Below are positions 21,797 through 36,422 of a stretch of DNA of 64,000 nucleotides, piece by piece. The stretch is from Phlyctochytrium arcticum (Eukaryota; Chytridiomycota; Chytridiomycetes; Chytridiales; Chytridiaceae). The first letter of the stretch is position 1. Every line of letters begins with the position of its first letter. The notes below the pieces were generated by a model that did no database searches, was not told the DNA's origin, and saw nothing but the letters and a program-made list of their open reading frames with translations. The position numbers were made by a program, and so were the translations under genes. The DNA is taken from NCBI GenBank assembly GCA_025602905.1, contig JAHLKI010000028.1, positions 310,001 through 374,000 of the forward strand, in the 5' to 3' direction.

Positions 21797-24700
21797 TCAC
21801 CAGTCGTCAACGATGTCTTCATCCAAATCAAGGCTACCAAGCTCAGATTGACTAGCGTTTTTCCCGGAAGACATACGATTTGTTGACCCAAGTGAATCCT
21901 GCGAGTGCGATTCGGCCTCAGCCACATCTCTCTCCGATTCGCCAAGTGTTCGACCGGATCTTTGGTGATGTTCCATAGAAAAACCGCACATTTGTTCCAG
22001 AAATCTCTTGTAGTGGGGGACTAAAAAGATTGCAACGTTTGAGCAATGGAGCACAATTCGTGCAGGCTTAGTAAACACTTACGCAACTGAATCTCAGATT
22101 TATTTGGTATTCTTGACAGAGAAGGACGTTGTTTTTGCCAAGGAGGTACTTGTACTGGCATGTAGCGCTGCTGGCGTATACGTGCCGAACAATCTTGTAT
22201 GATCCCCAAATATGGAAGTAAATCAGTCGCTAGAACAGGTGGCGAATACCGAACTGTGATAATGACTGAGTACGGCCTTCGCTGTAGCAGATCGTTGTGT
22301 TCACCTTACCTTCTGTTTGCATGACATGACGGTCCTTCTTGAGAATGGCAGCTTGGAGCCACTCGCTTTCGATGTTGCTTATCATACTGGACGTATCGCG
22401 GCACTTTCGCAGAGCACTAAACATCGCTGGTTTGTATAAGTGACGAGACCCAAACGGTTGGGCAGGAACGGGATGAACGTGGGCGAATTGCAAGCCGCGG
22501 GTGGTGATCGATGCAGCGTACGATGCTAACGACGATTGATACTATGGAATACGGTCAATACCATGGGAAATATGATCCTGAGTAACCTACCTGCCACCGC
22601 CCAAGGAGAAGATCCGCCGAACTAAGGTACGAACTCGCAGTTACCATTTCGTCAATGTCAGTGTAGTATAATGCACAATTCTCATGAAGAAAGGTTTGGT
22701 AAGATGCAGCCCCCAGATTCGATGTCTCGAAAATTTCCTTTTCAAAAGGCGATTAAGATATGCAACTTTCAGAGGATAATGGCAAATCTACCTCCGGATC
22801 ATGCACAACAGGGTGTCGATAGGATGGGCGTAAGTGTTCGGGTAGAGATTCTATGATTTGCCCTGTGCGCAAAGGTGCCTTGCCTGATGTCACATTTAAC
22901 GTTTTTCCGTAGCATAAGATGAGGTTAAAGAAAAGAATCCAGAACTCACGTTTGGTCTGTAGAACACGACCTATCGAATGGAAGATGGTCAAGTTAACCT
23001 TTCGCGCACCAACGTTTGTAATCAGAGCCCTAGATCGTATGAAGTGAACATTACGTAGAAAAATCTCCTTGGTTAGGACCTACTCGCTGATGGGTCTTCC
23101 AGTTTTGCCTTTGCGCCGTGTCGGGGCGTTCTCCACAGGCTGAAGGCAGTGGAATTGCAAGGAGTTAAGAGCACAGCGAATGTCTCCACCACTTGCCCTT
23201 CCAATGGCATCCAGTGATTCCTTATCGTACCGATATTTGTACTGGCGTGGGGAGCGGAATTCGAGGTTCGATATCCGCGTGAGTAACTTTAATAGGTAGG
23301 TAGGGGCTACCGGATTAAATCTGGCAGAAATTATCAAAGCTGCCACGCACGCTATTGTAAAAAAAATGAACGTACTTGATTTCAGTGAATGCTCTTGAAG
23401 ATCGAACGTCTGGCGGAATGACCAAGTTCACATCAATAGAAGCGTCGGATCGTCCTGACAAGAATTCATCGTCGAAAGTGGATATAGTGGAATCAGAAAT
23501 TATGAAAACAATTGGGTATTTGGTGCGGGGGGAACGGATATAATTGCGAATCGCTGTATGAACACCGGTCCGGGTCGTGGCATTCGAAACGTTGGGGAGA
23601 TCTTCGACAAGAATAACTTTTCTGTCTGAGCTAGGGGAACTTGAGGGAAGGGGTATATAGTCATCAATGGCGTCAGGCATGTTGGTGAATGTCAGCGATG
23701 GCGCTTTACTTGCTGATGCGAGAAAGTCTTGGAATTGTACCGTAATGGAGACCATACCAGCTCTTGGTTGGAATTCGTCGGTGGCTAGCATCCCAACGAT
23801 GAGAACGAGATATGGTCTACCAAATTGACACATGTAACATACCATTACGTCTATTGCCACTATCAGACATCTCGGATAGGACATTGACATTGTAAGGATT
23901 GGACCATTCCATGATTTCAAAGCCCATTTCCTTTGCTAACGCTCTAATGACTGCAGTCTTCCCAGCTCCAGACGGGCCGGTTAGTGCCGCTATACTTCCG
24001 ACCTAGTTTCGTGTTGAGTGATATGCGTCACACTTTCTCGAGCTCAACATTGATAACCGACTTACCAAACTTCTTGCGTGTGACCGCTCGGAATTTGATA
24101 AAGCCTGTGTAAGCCAAGCGCGGACTTCTTTCACTTTACGGGTATGGACTGCCAGCTCGTGCTGTGAATGCAGTCAAAATGATGTCCAACATAATGAGAG
24201 ATAACATACCTCGGAAAGAGGAGCGTGTTTATCTATCCATAGTTCGGATTCGGCTGCTACACATATCGTCAGTATTTACGTTGCATTGATAGCAAGAACA
24301 TCACCAACATCCAGATTCAAGATTTTCACAGATTGGTTGGGACGATCTATATGACTGCTGAGAGACTGGTATAGTCCACTGCTATTACGCAGTGTTAGTG
24401 CGGTGTTGTTATAAACTTGTCGGATCTGTCTTACATTTAAGATATGTTGAGATGAGTAGAACCTTTCCGCTGAAGGGTCCTCCGCAAGCTTCCTACGTTT
24501 TGTGCTCGGCTCACGATCTGATAATGGCAGAGCTTGAGACGTTCCTTGATTCAGTGCCGCTTTAGTTTTAGGTTTCTTTCGCGTAAGTGGAGTTGCTCTG
24601 GTTGCTGGCTTCGATTTCTTATTGGTGCTCATAAGTGCTACAACACTGGTCAGAGAGCTGTCAGGCTTATCGCGAGTTGCGTAGTGCACGAGCAGGTCCC

Positions 24701-25042
24701 ACCTCCGCCTTGGCTTGCTTCAGCATCCCGAACCTGAGGCAAATGCCAGGGCAACCTCCGCCGTCGTACCTCTCCTGATGAAGGACTTTCCGATGCATCA
24801 TGTAGACTAATTGAAGAAATGCCAGCTGATAGTCCCTGGCTTGCCGGGACGCTTGTTTTGATATCAATGTTCTGACTAGACGTGCCCAACCTTGTCTTTT
24901 CGTTGAGCTCACTCGCGGTGTCGTCCTGGTCTACGATGGTATCAGAGTCACTGGAATCTCCCAAAAGTTGAGATCTCCTAGACTAAAAAGTTTTAGCACA
25001 TACACATATATCTCCAATGCTAGCGAGTTGCATGGTTACCAT
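21797..25042 (-). CDS. RAD17: DNA damage checkpoint clamp loader Rad17/Rad24
   Basis: Many exons. The first seems to be only the ATG (25042-25040), then 24982-24703 and from 24637 on; later boundaries are less certain. The product starts M-SRRSQLLGDSSDSD, has a Lys/Arg-rich segment (RKKPKTKAALNQG), a W.DKHAPLSE.ELAVH.RKV segment and a Walker A GPSGAGKT (23978-23955). The exon at 23350-23740 has VILVEDLPNVSN (Walker B context) and IVFIISDS, hallmark Rad17 strings. YDKESLDAIGRASGGDIRCALNSLQF is the AAA+ sensor-2/lid, and a later exon has IFHSIGRVLQTK. The C-terminus is acidic (DLDEDIVDDW). Rad17-RFC loads the 9-1-1 clamp at damaged DNA to switch on the checkpoint kinase. Divergent from MED10 with 130 bp between starts. 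Confidence 0.87.
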
Positions 25043-25172
25043 AGTTGAGGCCCCAAAGGCAAGCAATGGTCGGAAGGGTGGGAAACTTTGGGAATTCGTG
25101 ATCCTAGGGTTGTTTGTTCGAGCACAGAGAGGGCAGAGAGGTTGCTGGTGAATTCGCGGCTTTCCCTCGGGG
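25043..25172. promoter_or_regulatory. Bidirectional promoter RAD17/MED10
   Basis: 130 bp between divergent start codons, the shortest such interval in the window. Confidence 0.45.
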
Positions 25173-25929
25173 ATGTCTCTTCCACCCGCGGTTTTGCCAG
25201 AAAGCAGTGGATCGGCCGCCGACGGCACTGCCGTCTTTGCAGAAAAATTACAAGAATATACCGACTTCCTACTTCGGTTCGGAACCGAAGTGCATGACTA
25301 TGCCGGAGATGATCCAGACGTTGTATGGAATCAACTGTAAGCTCTCACTCACTGATTGTTGCTCTCATTGACGCTAACTGTCCCTTGTGTACATAGGGAT
25401 GCGATGACTGAACGACTTGCCGAATTGGACGTCTTGAAGGACAACATACCCGGCGATCTACAAATCCCAATGGCAGTTTTAGAGTAAATTAAGTGTACAT
25501 TTCTTCTTCATATCCGAACATTGTTGAACATTTCGGTCATTGCAGGCACATCGATGAAGGCGGCAATCCCGATGTATTCATGAAGGACTGGCTTCAAACT
25601 CTGGTTGACAAAAATCAGGACATGAAGGGCAAATTTGATGCGTATCAGGTAAGGAGAGGATTATCAACAAAAGCAGCTTCTTGTCTAAATTATCTTGGAA
25701 GGACTTCGAGTCGGAAATCGAGGATCAGCTTCGTAACAACTTTCCTGAAATCGATCAGCTCATAAGCACCCCGCCGGCCGACAGCTTGTCACATTCAAGT
25801 TCGAATGATCCCATCTCATTGGACAACAAATCTGGAGTCAATGAGGCTCCAGATATGCCACAGAGCGAAGACCTGTTGAGCGATCCACAACCTTCTGCGC
25901 AAACCGCTATAGATTCGTCAGTGGGATGA
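25173..25929 (+). CDS. MED10: Mediator complex subunit 10 (Med10/Nut2)
   Basis: Exons 25173-25336, 25397-25483, 25546-25648 and 25702-25929 give 193 aa. The conserved Med10 core is plain: MTERLAELDVLKDNIPGDLQ, IPMAVLEHIDEGGNPDVFM, and KNQDMKGKFDAYQDFESEIE. Med10 is a middle-module subunit of Mediator, contacting activators and RNA polymerase II. The N-terminal 25 residues and a Ser/Asp/Pro-rich tail of about 60 residues are lineage specific. The last acceptor (TTGGAAG) was chosen because earlier AGs lead to an immediate stop. Confidence 0.9.
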
Positions 25930-26172
25930 GCAAAGTCTTTTAGCTGCATTGTATATATAGTTTAGCTGTTACCATAAACCCTTCCAAATAATTGTAACGA
26001 TCACCATCACACGGCATTATGTACCATGCATTATGAAAATGGCTGCCAGTCGCCTGCCAGTAGACCGGTTGCCCAGGGCTGCCCAGTCTTCGATTCATCA
26101 GGAATTCAAATGCACGCGTTTGCTACCAGTCGATCCTGAGCTCGATCCAAGTTGCTCTGCCCATCTCTGGAA

Positions 26173-26478
26173 ATGCCTGTTCAAAAGCTGGCAACAGGGT
26201 CGGTTCTGACCAAACCTCCCACCCGCACCTATGCTATGCTCAAGAGCCTGACTGATATCGTGAGTTCCAACTCATTGCAACACACGGCAAACAAGCACTG
26301 AGTTGTCAAACAGGTCATGGATTGGGCCGTCGTTCCGTTTTTGAACGGGTTCTTCATGGGTGCTCTCAACTCAGTATGGAGGAGAACCTGGAGCGCAAGG
26401 AAGTATGCCCGTGGTGGACCACCTTCCACCACCAAACCTGGAGTGGTCGCTGAAATGGCACGCGAAGCAGTCGCTTGA
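26173..26478 (+). CDS. Small single-TM protein, MIM1/TOM13-like candidate
   Basis: Exons 26173-26259 and 26314-26478 give 83 aa; the intron is GTGAGT..AACAG. The N-terminal half is soluble (MPVQKLATGSVLTKPP). One hydrophobic segment, WAVVPFLNGFFMGALNSVW, has the PFLNGxxxG core typical of Mim1, the mitochondrial outer-membrane factor that inserts alpha-helical proteins. It is followed by a basic stretch (RRTWSARKYARGG), as expected for an outer-membrane signal-anchor protein. Similarity rests on this short motif, so the family assignment is tentative, but the small spliced gene itself looks real. Confidence 0.45.
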
Positions 26479-28080
26479 AAACGTGGGAATAGCTATCCTT
26501 AAACAAAGACCTCTCACACCGGTCTAGCGGAGTTGGTTGGAAGGTTTGCCCGGGCACAGCATCTCCCAGTCTCTTTCGACTGCCGTCGAACGTTGAAGCT
26601 TTCTTTGAAGCCGATTATATTGTTGTCTTCGCACGGATGAGAGAATTTACCACCAAGGAGTGTGCAGATCATCAAATGGGCCTTATATTACCTGCCTAGT
26701 ACATTGGACGATACTGGACCTCTTTTGCGAAAACTATCCTGCACAGGGTTGGCAGGCCTCTGAATGACTTTAGAATACCCGTCCGCTGGTAGCTCGAGTA
26801 GTATAAATACGGACGGGTTATAACCGCACTCACTATGTCCCCCGTTCTCATTCTCATGTCACATATATTCATCTTTATAGAACTTTGCATTTTCCCCTTT
26901 CCAGTACCTCGAAACAACCCTCCAAATCTTACGGAGACTGCGGCAAGAAAAACGCTTCTACACTTGATGTGCTCTATTCGCGCCTGTCATTATGGAAAAG
27001 GAAATGAGACCGGTATCTCGCGGCTAAAGACTTGCGCGCATCTCTGCGTTCCTCCACTGCGTATATTGGTGAAAGTTTGCCAAAATGACTGCGTTTTATA
27101 TGTTTTCGGTCGATGAATCTTTATCTACCGGCAGACAAGCGCAGAATGGGCGTGCTGGGAGTCGAGGAGTATTTTTCTCACATCATTTCCATCTCTTGAG
27201 TACTTTACCGCGCGTATTCTTTGTTCTTCACAAATCTGGACATCCTCCCTTTTCTTGACAATGTGCGTATGCCTTTTGTCCTTCTCAGTCTTCCTTCTCC
27301 TCAGTCTTAGTATCGTTGTATCAGTTTCTTTGATTTGCTTTACTTTTTGTGTTTCCTTCCCGTGTGTTTTTCCTTGACTCCCTTTATTGATATCTTTACT
27401 TTCTGTCTTTGTATCTCTACTGACTTAAATGGCTCCTTTCTCGTTCATTTTTGTCACAGTTGTTGTCTGTAGTTTTGTGGCCTAACTAGTGCATCTGTAG
27501 CCCATCGTGCCCCTCTGTGATTTGACAAGAGGCGAGAGTAAGCGATTATTCTGAGACGGGTGAGCAAAAGCCCAAAGAAGGGCAAAACCGTAGTGCGCTC
27601 AGCAGCACTCATGATGAGTTTTGAAATAGACAAATATGTCAGTATGTAACAACGCAGAAAAAACCGTGCAGAAAAAACCGTGGGAGAAACTACTGCGCAG
27701 CGTGATTTATGACGGTCGTCGATCAGCATGAAATCGTGCAGTAATTTTGACCCACCAATCACCGAATCATACAGTGGAAAAAGGGCAACTTTAAGGTAGA
27801 CGAGAAATGAGACTCAAGCCATTAACAACTCAGACGGCCGGCAATGGACATGCATTCAGTCCGCAACACTCTCGTAACATTGAAACCCGCAAGCAAATTC
27901 GCCATTAGTGAATCGGAATAAGACATATCCTAGCACCTGACGTTAGCTACTCGGAGTCCAAGAGCCCAAATTCATACGTTTTCACTAGCAATCTCAATTG
28001 AGGGCGATAGATAAATAAACTCTTCAAAACAAAAACAAAAGAAAAAATTACAATAATACATAAGAAGTTGGATGCTCAGA
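26479..28080. other. Long intergenic region, no recognised gene
   Basis: A TATA-like TATAAATA lies near 26799 followed by a 93-codon frame (26835-27116) with an N-terminal hydrophobic stretch; I do not trust it as a gene because nothing in it is recognisable. 27240-27460 is pyrimidine rich. An ATGATGA box-C-like string near 27608 was considered as a snoRNA hint, without a convincing partner box D. Confidence 0.4.
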
Positions 28081-29055
28081 TTACGCCTTTATCTTTTTTG
28101 CTGCGGGTGTTGCCTTCGCTTCTGCGGGTGCTGCTGGCTCTTGAAACTCTGGTAACGAGCTATATACAGGGAGCGCCAGAGAGTCGCTTGTCTTTACTTG
28201 AATCGACAGGATATTGTGCCATTGTTTTGGGATACGCTTGACGATTTCGGGGATGGCAAACAAGATGTTTTCTGTAATCTCCTCACTAGTAAAGCTAGTT
28301 TTTCCGATTTTGACAGCGCTGCAAAGATTTTCAGGTTAGTTGTGAGTTCCGCGCAGTATACGAGTATCGGGAAATCACATACTTGCAAACACCACTGTTA
28401 AAAATGAGATACGTAGAATGGATAGCAGCCTGGATCTCGCCGGCGAGGTTGGTTTTGGTCATATTCACAGGGGCGGGGTGTTTCTTGGTTTTGAAGAATG
28501 TTTTTCCCAGTATCGCGGGAAGCACAGGAAGAACTCGCTCGTCCGCCAAGAAAAGATCGTAAGAGGCACACAACTTCCGTTTCGCCTCGTAAGGGTGGAA
28601 CTTTGCTTTGACTTTTTGTACTCCAATCACCCTGGACAATCCCTTTACGTTCTTTTCTTCCAACAGGGTTTTAAAGGTTCGCTGGGGGTCCTTGGTGATC
28701 AGGCAGACTTCGGAATCGGCGTAGAGTGGGTGCTTCAATGGACTAGAACCATAAAGAATGTTAGAATTGGCTCTTTACAGTACGCAAGAAGCACCAGCAT
28801 ACATTCGCTGTGGCACGACTCGCAACTTCTCTGGCATTTTTCGTGTTGTGACAATAAGGTGAACGCCTTTGGCATCTGTGTCATCGAGCAGATTTGACGA
28901 GTTGTCTTCTTTCGCAGAGGCCTTCTTTTTCTCGTATGCCAATAGGGCCTTGACCGCTTTGGCCACCTGGGAAACAAACAGCAACCACAAGTCAGAAAAG
29001 GCCGAAAGGCGGCACATTCCAAGCGTCCACCCACCTGTTTCTCGTTCACGCTCAT
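28081..29055 (-). CDS. Ribosomal L1-domain nucleolar protein (Utp30/Cic1/RSL1D1 family)
   Basis: Exons 29055-29035, 28966-28803, 28742-28383 and 28318-28081 give 260 aa. The start is MSVNEKQVAKAVKALLAYEK. The L1-like fold is marked by GLSRVIGVQKVKAKFHPYE, AKRKLCASYDLFLADERVLP, ILGKTFFKTKKHPAPV and, across the last splice, GVCNAVKIGKTSFTSEEI. These strings are typical of the eukaryotic nucleolar L1 proteins that help assemble pre-ribosomes rather than of uL1 itself. The C-terminal tail is Ala/Pro/Lys rich. Which paralogue (Utp30 or Cic1) cannot be decided from sequence alone. Divergent from the PPR gene. Confidence 0.85.
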
Positions 29056-29429
29056 ATCTTCTGCTGCTGTAGAGTATTCTTTCTAGGAATATCCGATTCA
29101 GCTCGTAGTCGGGTTTCGTCAAATTTCCGAATTCCGCGAAAAGTTCAGGAAAGGAACAAAAACAATTCAAAGCTCTTGGTATGACTGTGCCCCACACGGC
29201 GGCACAGTTTCCGGTTCAAGGCCCACTGGCTCAGATGTGACGTCCGCAGGCATTTTTGACATCCTTCAGTGGTAAATCGTGATGAACAAACCTCGCCAAG
29301 TAAGTTAATAGCGATATTTAGTTGTTTATGCAGCTGGTCTGAGATTTTATCGAACAGGTTCGTGGTAGTCTGAGTAGCTGGCTACTTTGGAGTTCAGCGG
29401 GATCGTCCGCAAGAGCCCCCGGTATATGT
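29056..29429. promoter_or_regulatory. Shared upstream region, L1-domain gene and PPR gene
   Basis: 374 bp between divergent starts. No TATA box or known motif recognised. Confidence 0.35.
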
Positions 29430-31517
29430 ATGAGGTGCCTTCAGGGGCAACGGGCCTATTCTCGAAATACTCTTTGGCCCTTGGGATGCAACTTGAGAGA
29501 AATAGCAGTCATTAATAAAAGTTCTCGGGCATATGCACAGCTTGCCGTGCCAAATCCACCATCATTCAAGAAACCTCGATTTGATCTGCCCTTCACTTCT
29601 AATCCTGATCTGCGGGATCTACACCAGGCTATAATGGCACGAGACCTTCCTGAGAGCATAAAGATAATAAGGAAAATTCAACAAACTCCTACCGGCACCG
29701 AAAGTGTCCCTGATGTGACAATAATGGCAATGCTAAATCTTTTGATTCTCGGGAAGCCAAGTAAAGAAATACCAGACATCAGACGAATGATACCATCTTG
29801 GACAAACACATTTGTGGAATGGGTGCATCGAATATACCTGAGATCACTCAAAAGTCATCACCATCCTCCTTCACCGGAACTGTGTTGTCTGCTTATTCAA
29901 GGTTTAGGACGTTACACTGGGAAAACAATCGACCCAATGCAAAAACTTTTGGAGATATTCGAAGTAATGCAGAATTCCAACTACATCCCCAAGATTGACA
30001 TGTTCACGGCAATCGCAATCATCCGGATAGCGGACAGGGGCGATCAAGCCGAACAATTGATACAAGTATTGGAAGATCAGGGATACGCTGAACCACAGCT
30101 GTTATACGAGCAGCGTGTGCGTCGTGCGTGCAATGTACGAAATATCCAGCTAGCAGCAGACTACATTAGGATCGCAGAGGATAAAGGGATTATTACCCGG
30201 GGTAATATATACGACATATTAGCAAGAGCGCTAAGCAAAGAAGGACACGTGGATTTGGCAGACAGATTATTGAGCCACATGGTGAAGCGGGGTTTTTCTT
30301 ACAACGAGTACACTACAGACACGCAGTTAACGGCTTATGCTGAATTTCAACCTGGGAAAGCCGAGTTGCTATCAAAAACCAGGATGGAAGCAGGCATACC
30401 GCGCAACACGTATCATTACCGCGCTTTGCTTAAAGCGGCAACAAATCGCGAGGATTGGGAGGCCGTCGAAAAGCATTACCGGTCCGCTAGAGTTGAGGGT
30501 GAAGTCTCCCCACATTTTTACGGCCACGCTATCCGAGCTTTCAGTTTAGCCGGTATGCCAGAGAAGGTAGAGGCGTGCCTCTCCGACATGCAGCGCGATG
30601 GACTTGTTCTCGAAAGTCATCTTTACCTGGAAATTGTAGCGGCTTACTGTCGGCTAGCACAGTTTGACAAGGCAACTGAATGGGTGGAAGCAGCTCTGAA
30701 GAACGATTTACGCTTCGATGATGGCCCATGTATTCTGGAACCTATCATTGATGGTCATATGGAGGGATTTATTCCTACGGAAGAAGCTATCACCAAAGTT
30801 GCAGCAGCTATGGAGATAGTGAACTTTATGGAACGTTTTCCCACTCTGTTTGGCCACGACGATTCTGCTTTTTTGCCGTTCATACGGGCTGCGGCAAGAG
30901 TTAATTCGGAAAGCTTGATACTTGAATGGTACCAAAAGATCATTCACCATGGGTTACGGCGTACCGAAAAGACATTTCGTTTACTGAAATTTTTCTACGC
31001 CACTCGCGGCGACATCAAATCTGTTGATTATTGGGAAGCTGAGCTTGTCAAAGCTGGTTGCTCGACTGATGTTCAGCAACGAGAAATTTACCGCATCATC
31101 GCGTATGCACAGAATCGTCGCTGGGATATGGTTTTGGAGGCATGGGCCAAGATCCGGGTTACAGGAATTACGTTCCGGGAACGAAATGTCAAATACATTC
31201 TGAATGCGGCGATACGGAATCGAGAATATGAGTGGCTGGAGGCCCAATTGGACAGTTTAGGAGCCGATGGTTTGGAACTGACTGAACGGACAGTGGACTT
31301 GGTCATCAAGAAGCTACTGCGCGAAGAGCAACTCGACTTTGCAGAACGGTTCTATTTGCAGCATCTAGACCAAGGGCATCGCTATCCAAGCAGGATGCTC
31401 GGAGATGACATCGTCACAGCTTGGGAACGTGCAAATAAACTTCAGCGTGCCAGAGCCTTGAAGAAGAAGATTCGTGAGACCAAACAATACAAGGACTCTA
31501 ATTCTGAGAAGCGGTAG
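29430..31517 (+). CDS. Mitochondrial pentatricopeptide-repeat (PPR) protein
   Basis: A single intronless frame of 695 aa, unusual among its intron-rich neighbours. The N-terminus (MRCLQGQRAYSRNTLW) is basic and Ser/Tyr rich, a likely mitochondrial presequence. The rest is helical repeats of about 35 residues; clear PPR units include YDILARALSKEGHVDLADRL, YHYRALLKAATNREDWEAVE and FYGHAIRAFSLAGMPEKVEA. At least ten units can be traced. PPR proteins bind organelle RNA; fungal members control mitochondrial mRNA stability or translation. I cannot match it to a named fungal PPR protein. The C-terminus is Lys/Arg rich. Confidence 0.85.
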   Translation: MRCLQGQRAYSRNTLWPLGCNLREIAVINKSSRAYAQLAVPNPPSFKKPRFDLPFTSNPDLRDLHQAIMARDLPESIKIIRKIQQTPTGTESVPDVTIMAMLNLLILGKPSKEIPDIRRMIPSWTNTFVEWVHRIYLRSLKSHHHPPSPELCCLLIQGLGRYTGKTIDPMQKLLEIFEVMQNSNYIPKIDMFTAIAIIRIADRGDQAEQLIQVLEDQGYAEPQLLYEQRVRRACNVRNIQLAADYIRIAEDKGIITRGNIYDILARALSKEGHVDLADRLLSHMVKRGFSYNEYTTDTQLTAYAEFQPGKAELLSKTRMEAGIPRNTYHYRALLKAATNREDWEAVEKHYRSARVEGEVSPHFYGHAIRAFSLAGMPEKVEACLSDMQRDGLVLESHLYLEIVAAYCRLAQFDKATEWVEAALKNDLRFDDGPCILEPIIDGHMEGFIPTEEAITKVAAAMEIVNFMERFPTLFGHDDSAFLPFIRAAARVNSESLILEWYQKIIHHGLRRTEKTFRLLKFFYATRGDIKSVDYWEAELVKAGCSTDVQQREIYRIIAYAQNRRWDMVLEAWAKIRVTGITFRERNVKYILNAAIRNREYEWLEAQLDSLGADGLELTERTVDLVIKKLLREEQLDFAERFYLQHLDQGHRYPSRMLGDDIVTAWERANKLQRARALKKKIRETKQYKDSNSEKR

Positions 31518-31804
31518 ACCGCAAGAGAATCAGGCAGTCATTTCCCAATTTTTTTCAATATTGATTAGAGGAATGGCACCAATGTACCATGGGCAGCACT
31601 ATATCCTACTTCCGCAGTGAAGGAAAATAGGAGTGCTCATCACCCCATCGATACTTTTACCACTCATCCTTGTCAACTACCACCTGTACATTCTGTAATT
31701 TCTGTAGACCATTGAAGTTAAATAGTATTACGTCAGCAAGTTCCGCTCCTTCTCGCCAATAAATTAACATCTAGCGCTCGGCAGAAAGATACACAGTCAT
31801 CAAG

Positions 31805-34973
<3,169 letters not shown>

Positions 34974-35303
34974 ATATGTGGTTTTTAGACTTTCTCTGTG
35001 TCGGTAATGGCAATTATACTACTGGGCCAAACGGCCCAACGAGTGTAGACTTGTTGCTCACTACTACTTGCTCGCCAAGTAAACCCAACTGTAGGATGTC
35101 ATCTGAAGCCTTGCATCATATGTATCGTCTGGCAGCCGGCTCATAGATCCACCATCCCATAAAATAGGCATATTCTCCCTATTTCCCCCATTTGAAGACG
35201 ATAGACACGCGATGAAACGGTAAATTCCCACGACGTCATCCCGTATCACTTCTTTGAAGCCTATATATGCGCAGCCAACTCTTTTGTTTATATCAAATTT
35301 CCG
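34974..35303. other. Intergenic between DRC1 and tRNA-Ile
   Basis: 330 bp with no open frame I can support; it ends just upstream of the tRNA gene. Confidence 0.4.
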
Positions 35304-35377
35304 GCTCCGCTAGCTCAGTTGGTTAGAGCGTGGTGCTAATAACGCCAAGGTCACAGGTTCGACCCCTGTGCGGAGCA
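35304..35377 (+). tRNA. tRNA-Ile (anticodon AAT)
   Basis: A 74-nt cloverleaf without intron. The acceptor stem GCTCCGC pairs fully with GCGGAGC; the D arm is GCTCAGTTGGTTAGAGC; the anticodon loop CTAATAA has AAT; the T arm is ACAGG-TTCGACC-CCTGT; the discriminator base is A. Internal A and B box promoter sequences (TAGCTCAGTTGG, GGTTCGACCCC) are intact, so transcription by RNA polymerase III is expected. Confidence 0.97.
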
Positions 35378-36028
35378 TTCTCTTTTTGTGCTCCCCAGCT
35401 TTGGACACGTGACGACCCGCCACATTGCACTGTACGAGTATCTCATGGAGAATCCGCCGAGTCCGGCCCATGTCTACGGGTTTTCCCCGAGCGTCAAGAG
35501 AAAGTGAGGAAAAAGGGAGGGAAGGAAGGGAGAAGAGAGGGGAAGAGAGAGAGAAAAGGGAGGGAGAAAGAGAGAGTTGCAAGGTCTCTTCTATGTCGAC
35601 GGTCGCTTAGCGCCGATCACCAACACCCTTAACCGCATCGAATCTCGTCTCAGCATACTCGAAGTGAAATAGTACAACGCATCGATTGGACGTGAGCAAC
35701 AAGCGCTTATTACGGTTCCCCTCGCCAATGGACAGCTACCCATAAGTGAGCTACCCGGTACTATTCTTCAGTTGCTCGTCGCAGGAAACGAGAAACTTCC
35801 CAATTAACGAGAATAGTTGTCCCAATTATTCACGATCAATTTTTGCGCAGACCATTACTTATGTACCGAGACGTTGCAATTCTTAATTATATGTGCATCC
35901 GATTCAGGCTGAAAATGAAAATCAATCACAATAATACCCTCGAAATTCATCCTACAAACTGCCTATCCCGTAGCTACACAAAGATTAACAATACAAATCA
36001 AAGCAAAGATTCAATTAACAGAGGGTTG

Positions 36029-36384
36029 TTACAAACTGAAGTTTGGGGAGTTATCAATGTCGACCTCATTTTCACCGTCGGACGACATCTCCGGCGCTAG
36101 ACTGGGATCGAGAGTCACCCCCGTCCTGTGCCTCAATTCATCGCTCAAAAGGAAGTACCACCTGGCCCAGCTCCTCCAGTACATGCCGCCCCAAGTCTTT
36201 TCTGGTTCCTTCGAAAAGTCTCGCACCCGTTCCAGGCATTTGAGTAAAGTCCCCACAGATATGAGGAAGAAAAATATCTCTCTTTTGAAGGTTCTATTGG
36301 TCGACCAAGTTGTGTAGATGACGGAATCGTATCGACCTCCGATGTCTTAAAAACAAATAAGTCAATAACGTAGCAAGTCATCAT
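36029..36384 (-). pseudogene. Second broken reading frame inside the transposon
   Basis: Downstream of the transposase on the same strand, a frame reads EKTWGGMYWRSWARWYFLLS and ends shortly after an acidic DGENEVDIDNS tail. It has no recognised domain. A related sequence occurs at about 10.5 kb. It may be a lineage-specific second gene of the element or a captured host fragment. Confidence 0.35.
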
Positions 36385-36422
36385 AGTCTACGGTGATCAA
36401 AAGCAACCTTGACGAAAATGGT

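Noticed and set aside
27460..27640. Possible box C/D snoRNA (ATGATGA near 27608)
   Set aside because: No convincing D box with terminal stem; could not be supported.
35480..35600. Purine-rich tract read as a Lys/Arg/Glu protein
   Set aside because: Low-complexity DNA; better explained as one arm of the Merlin-type element.
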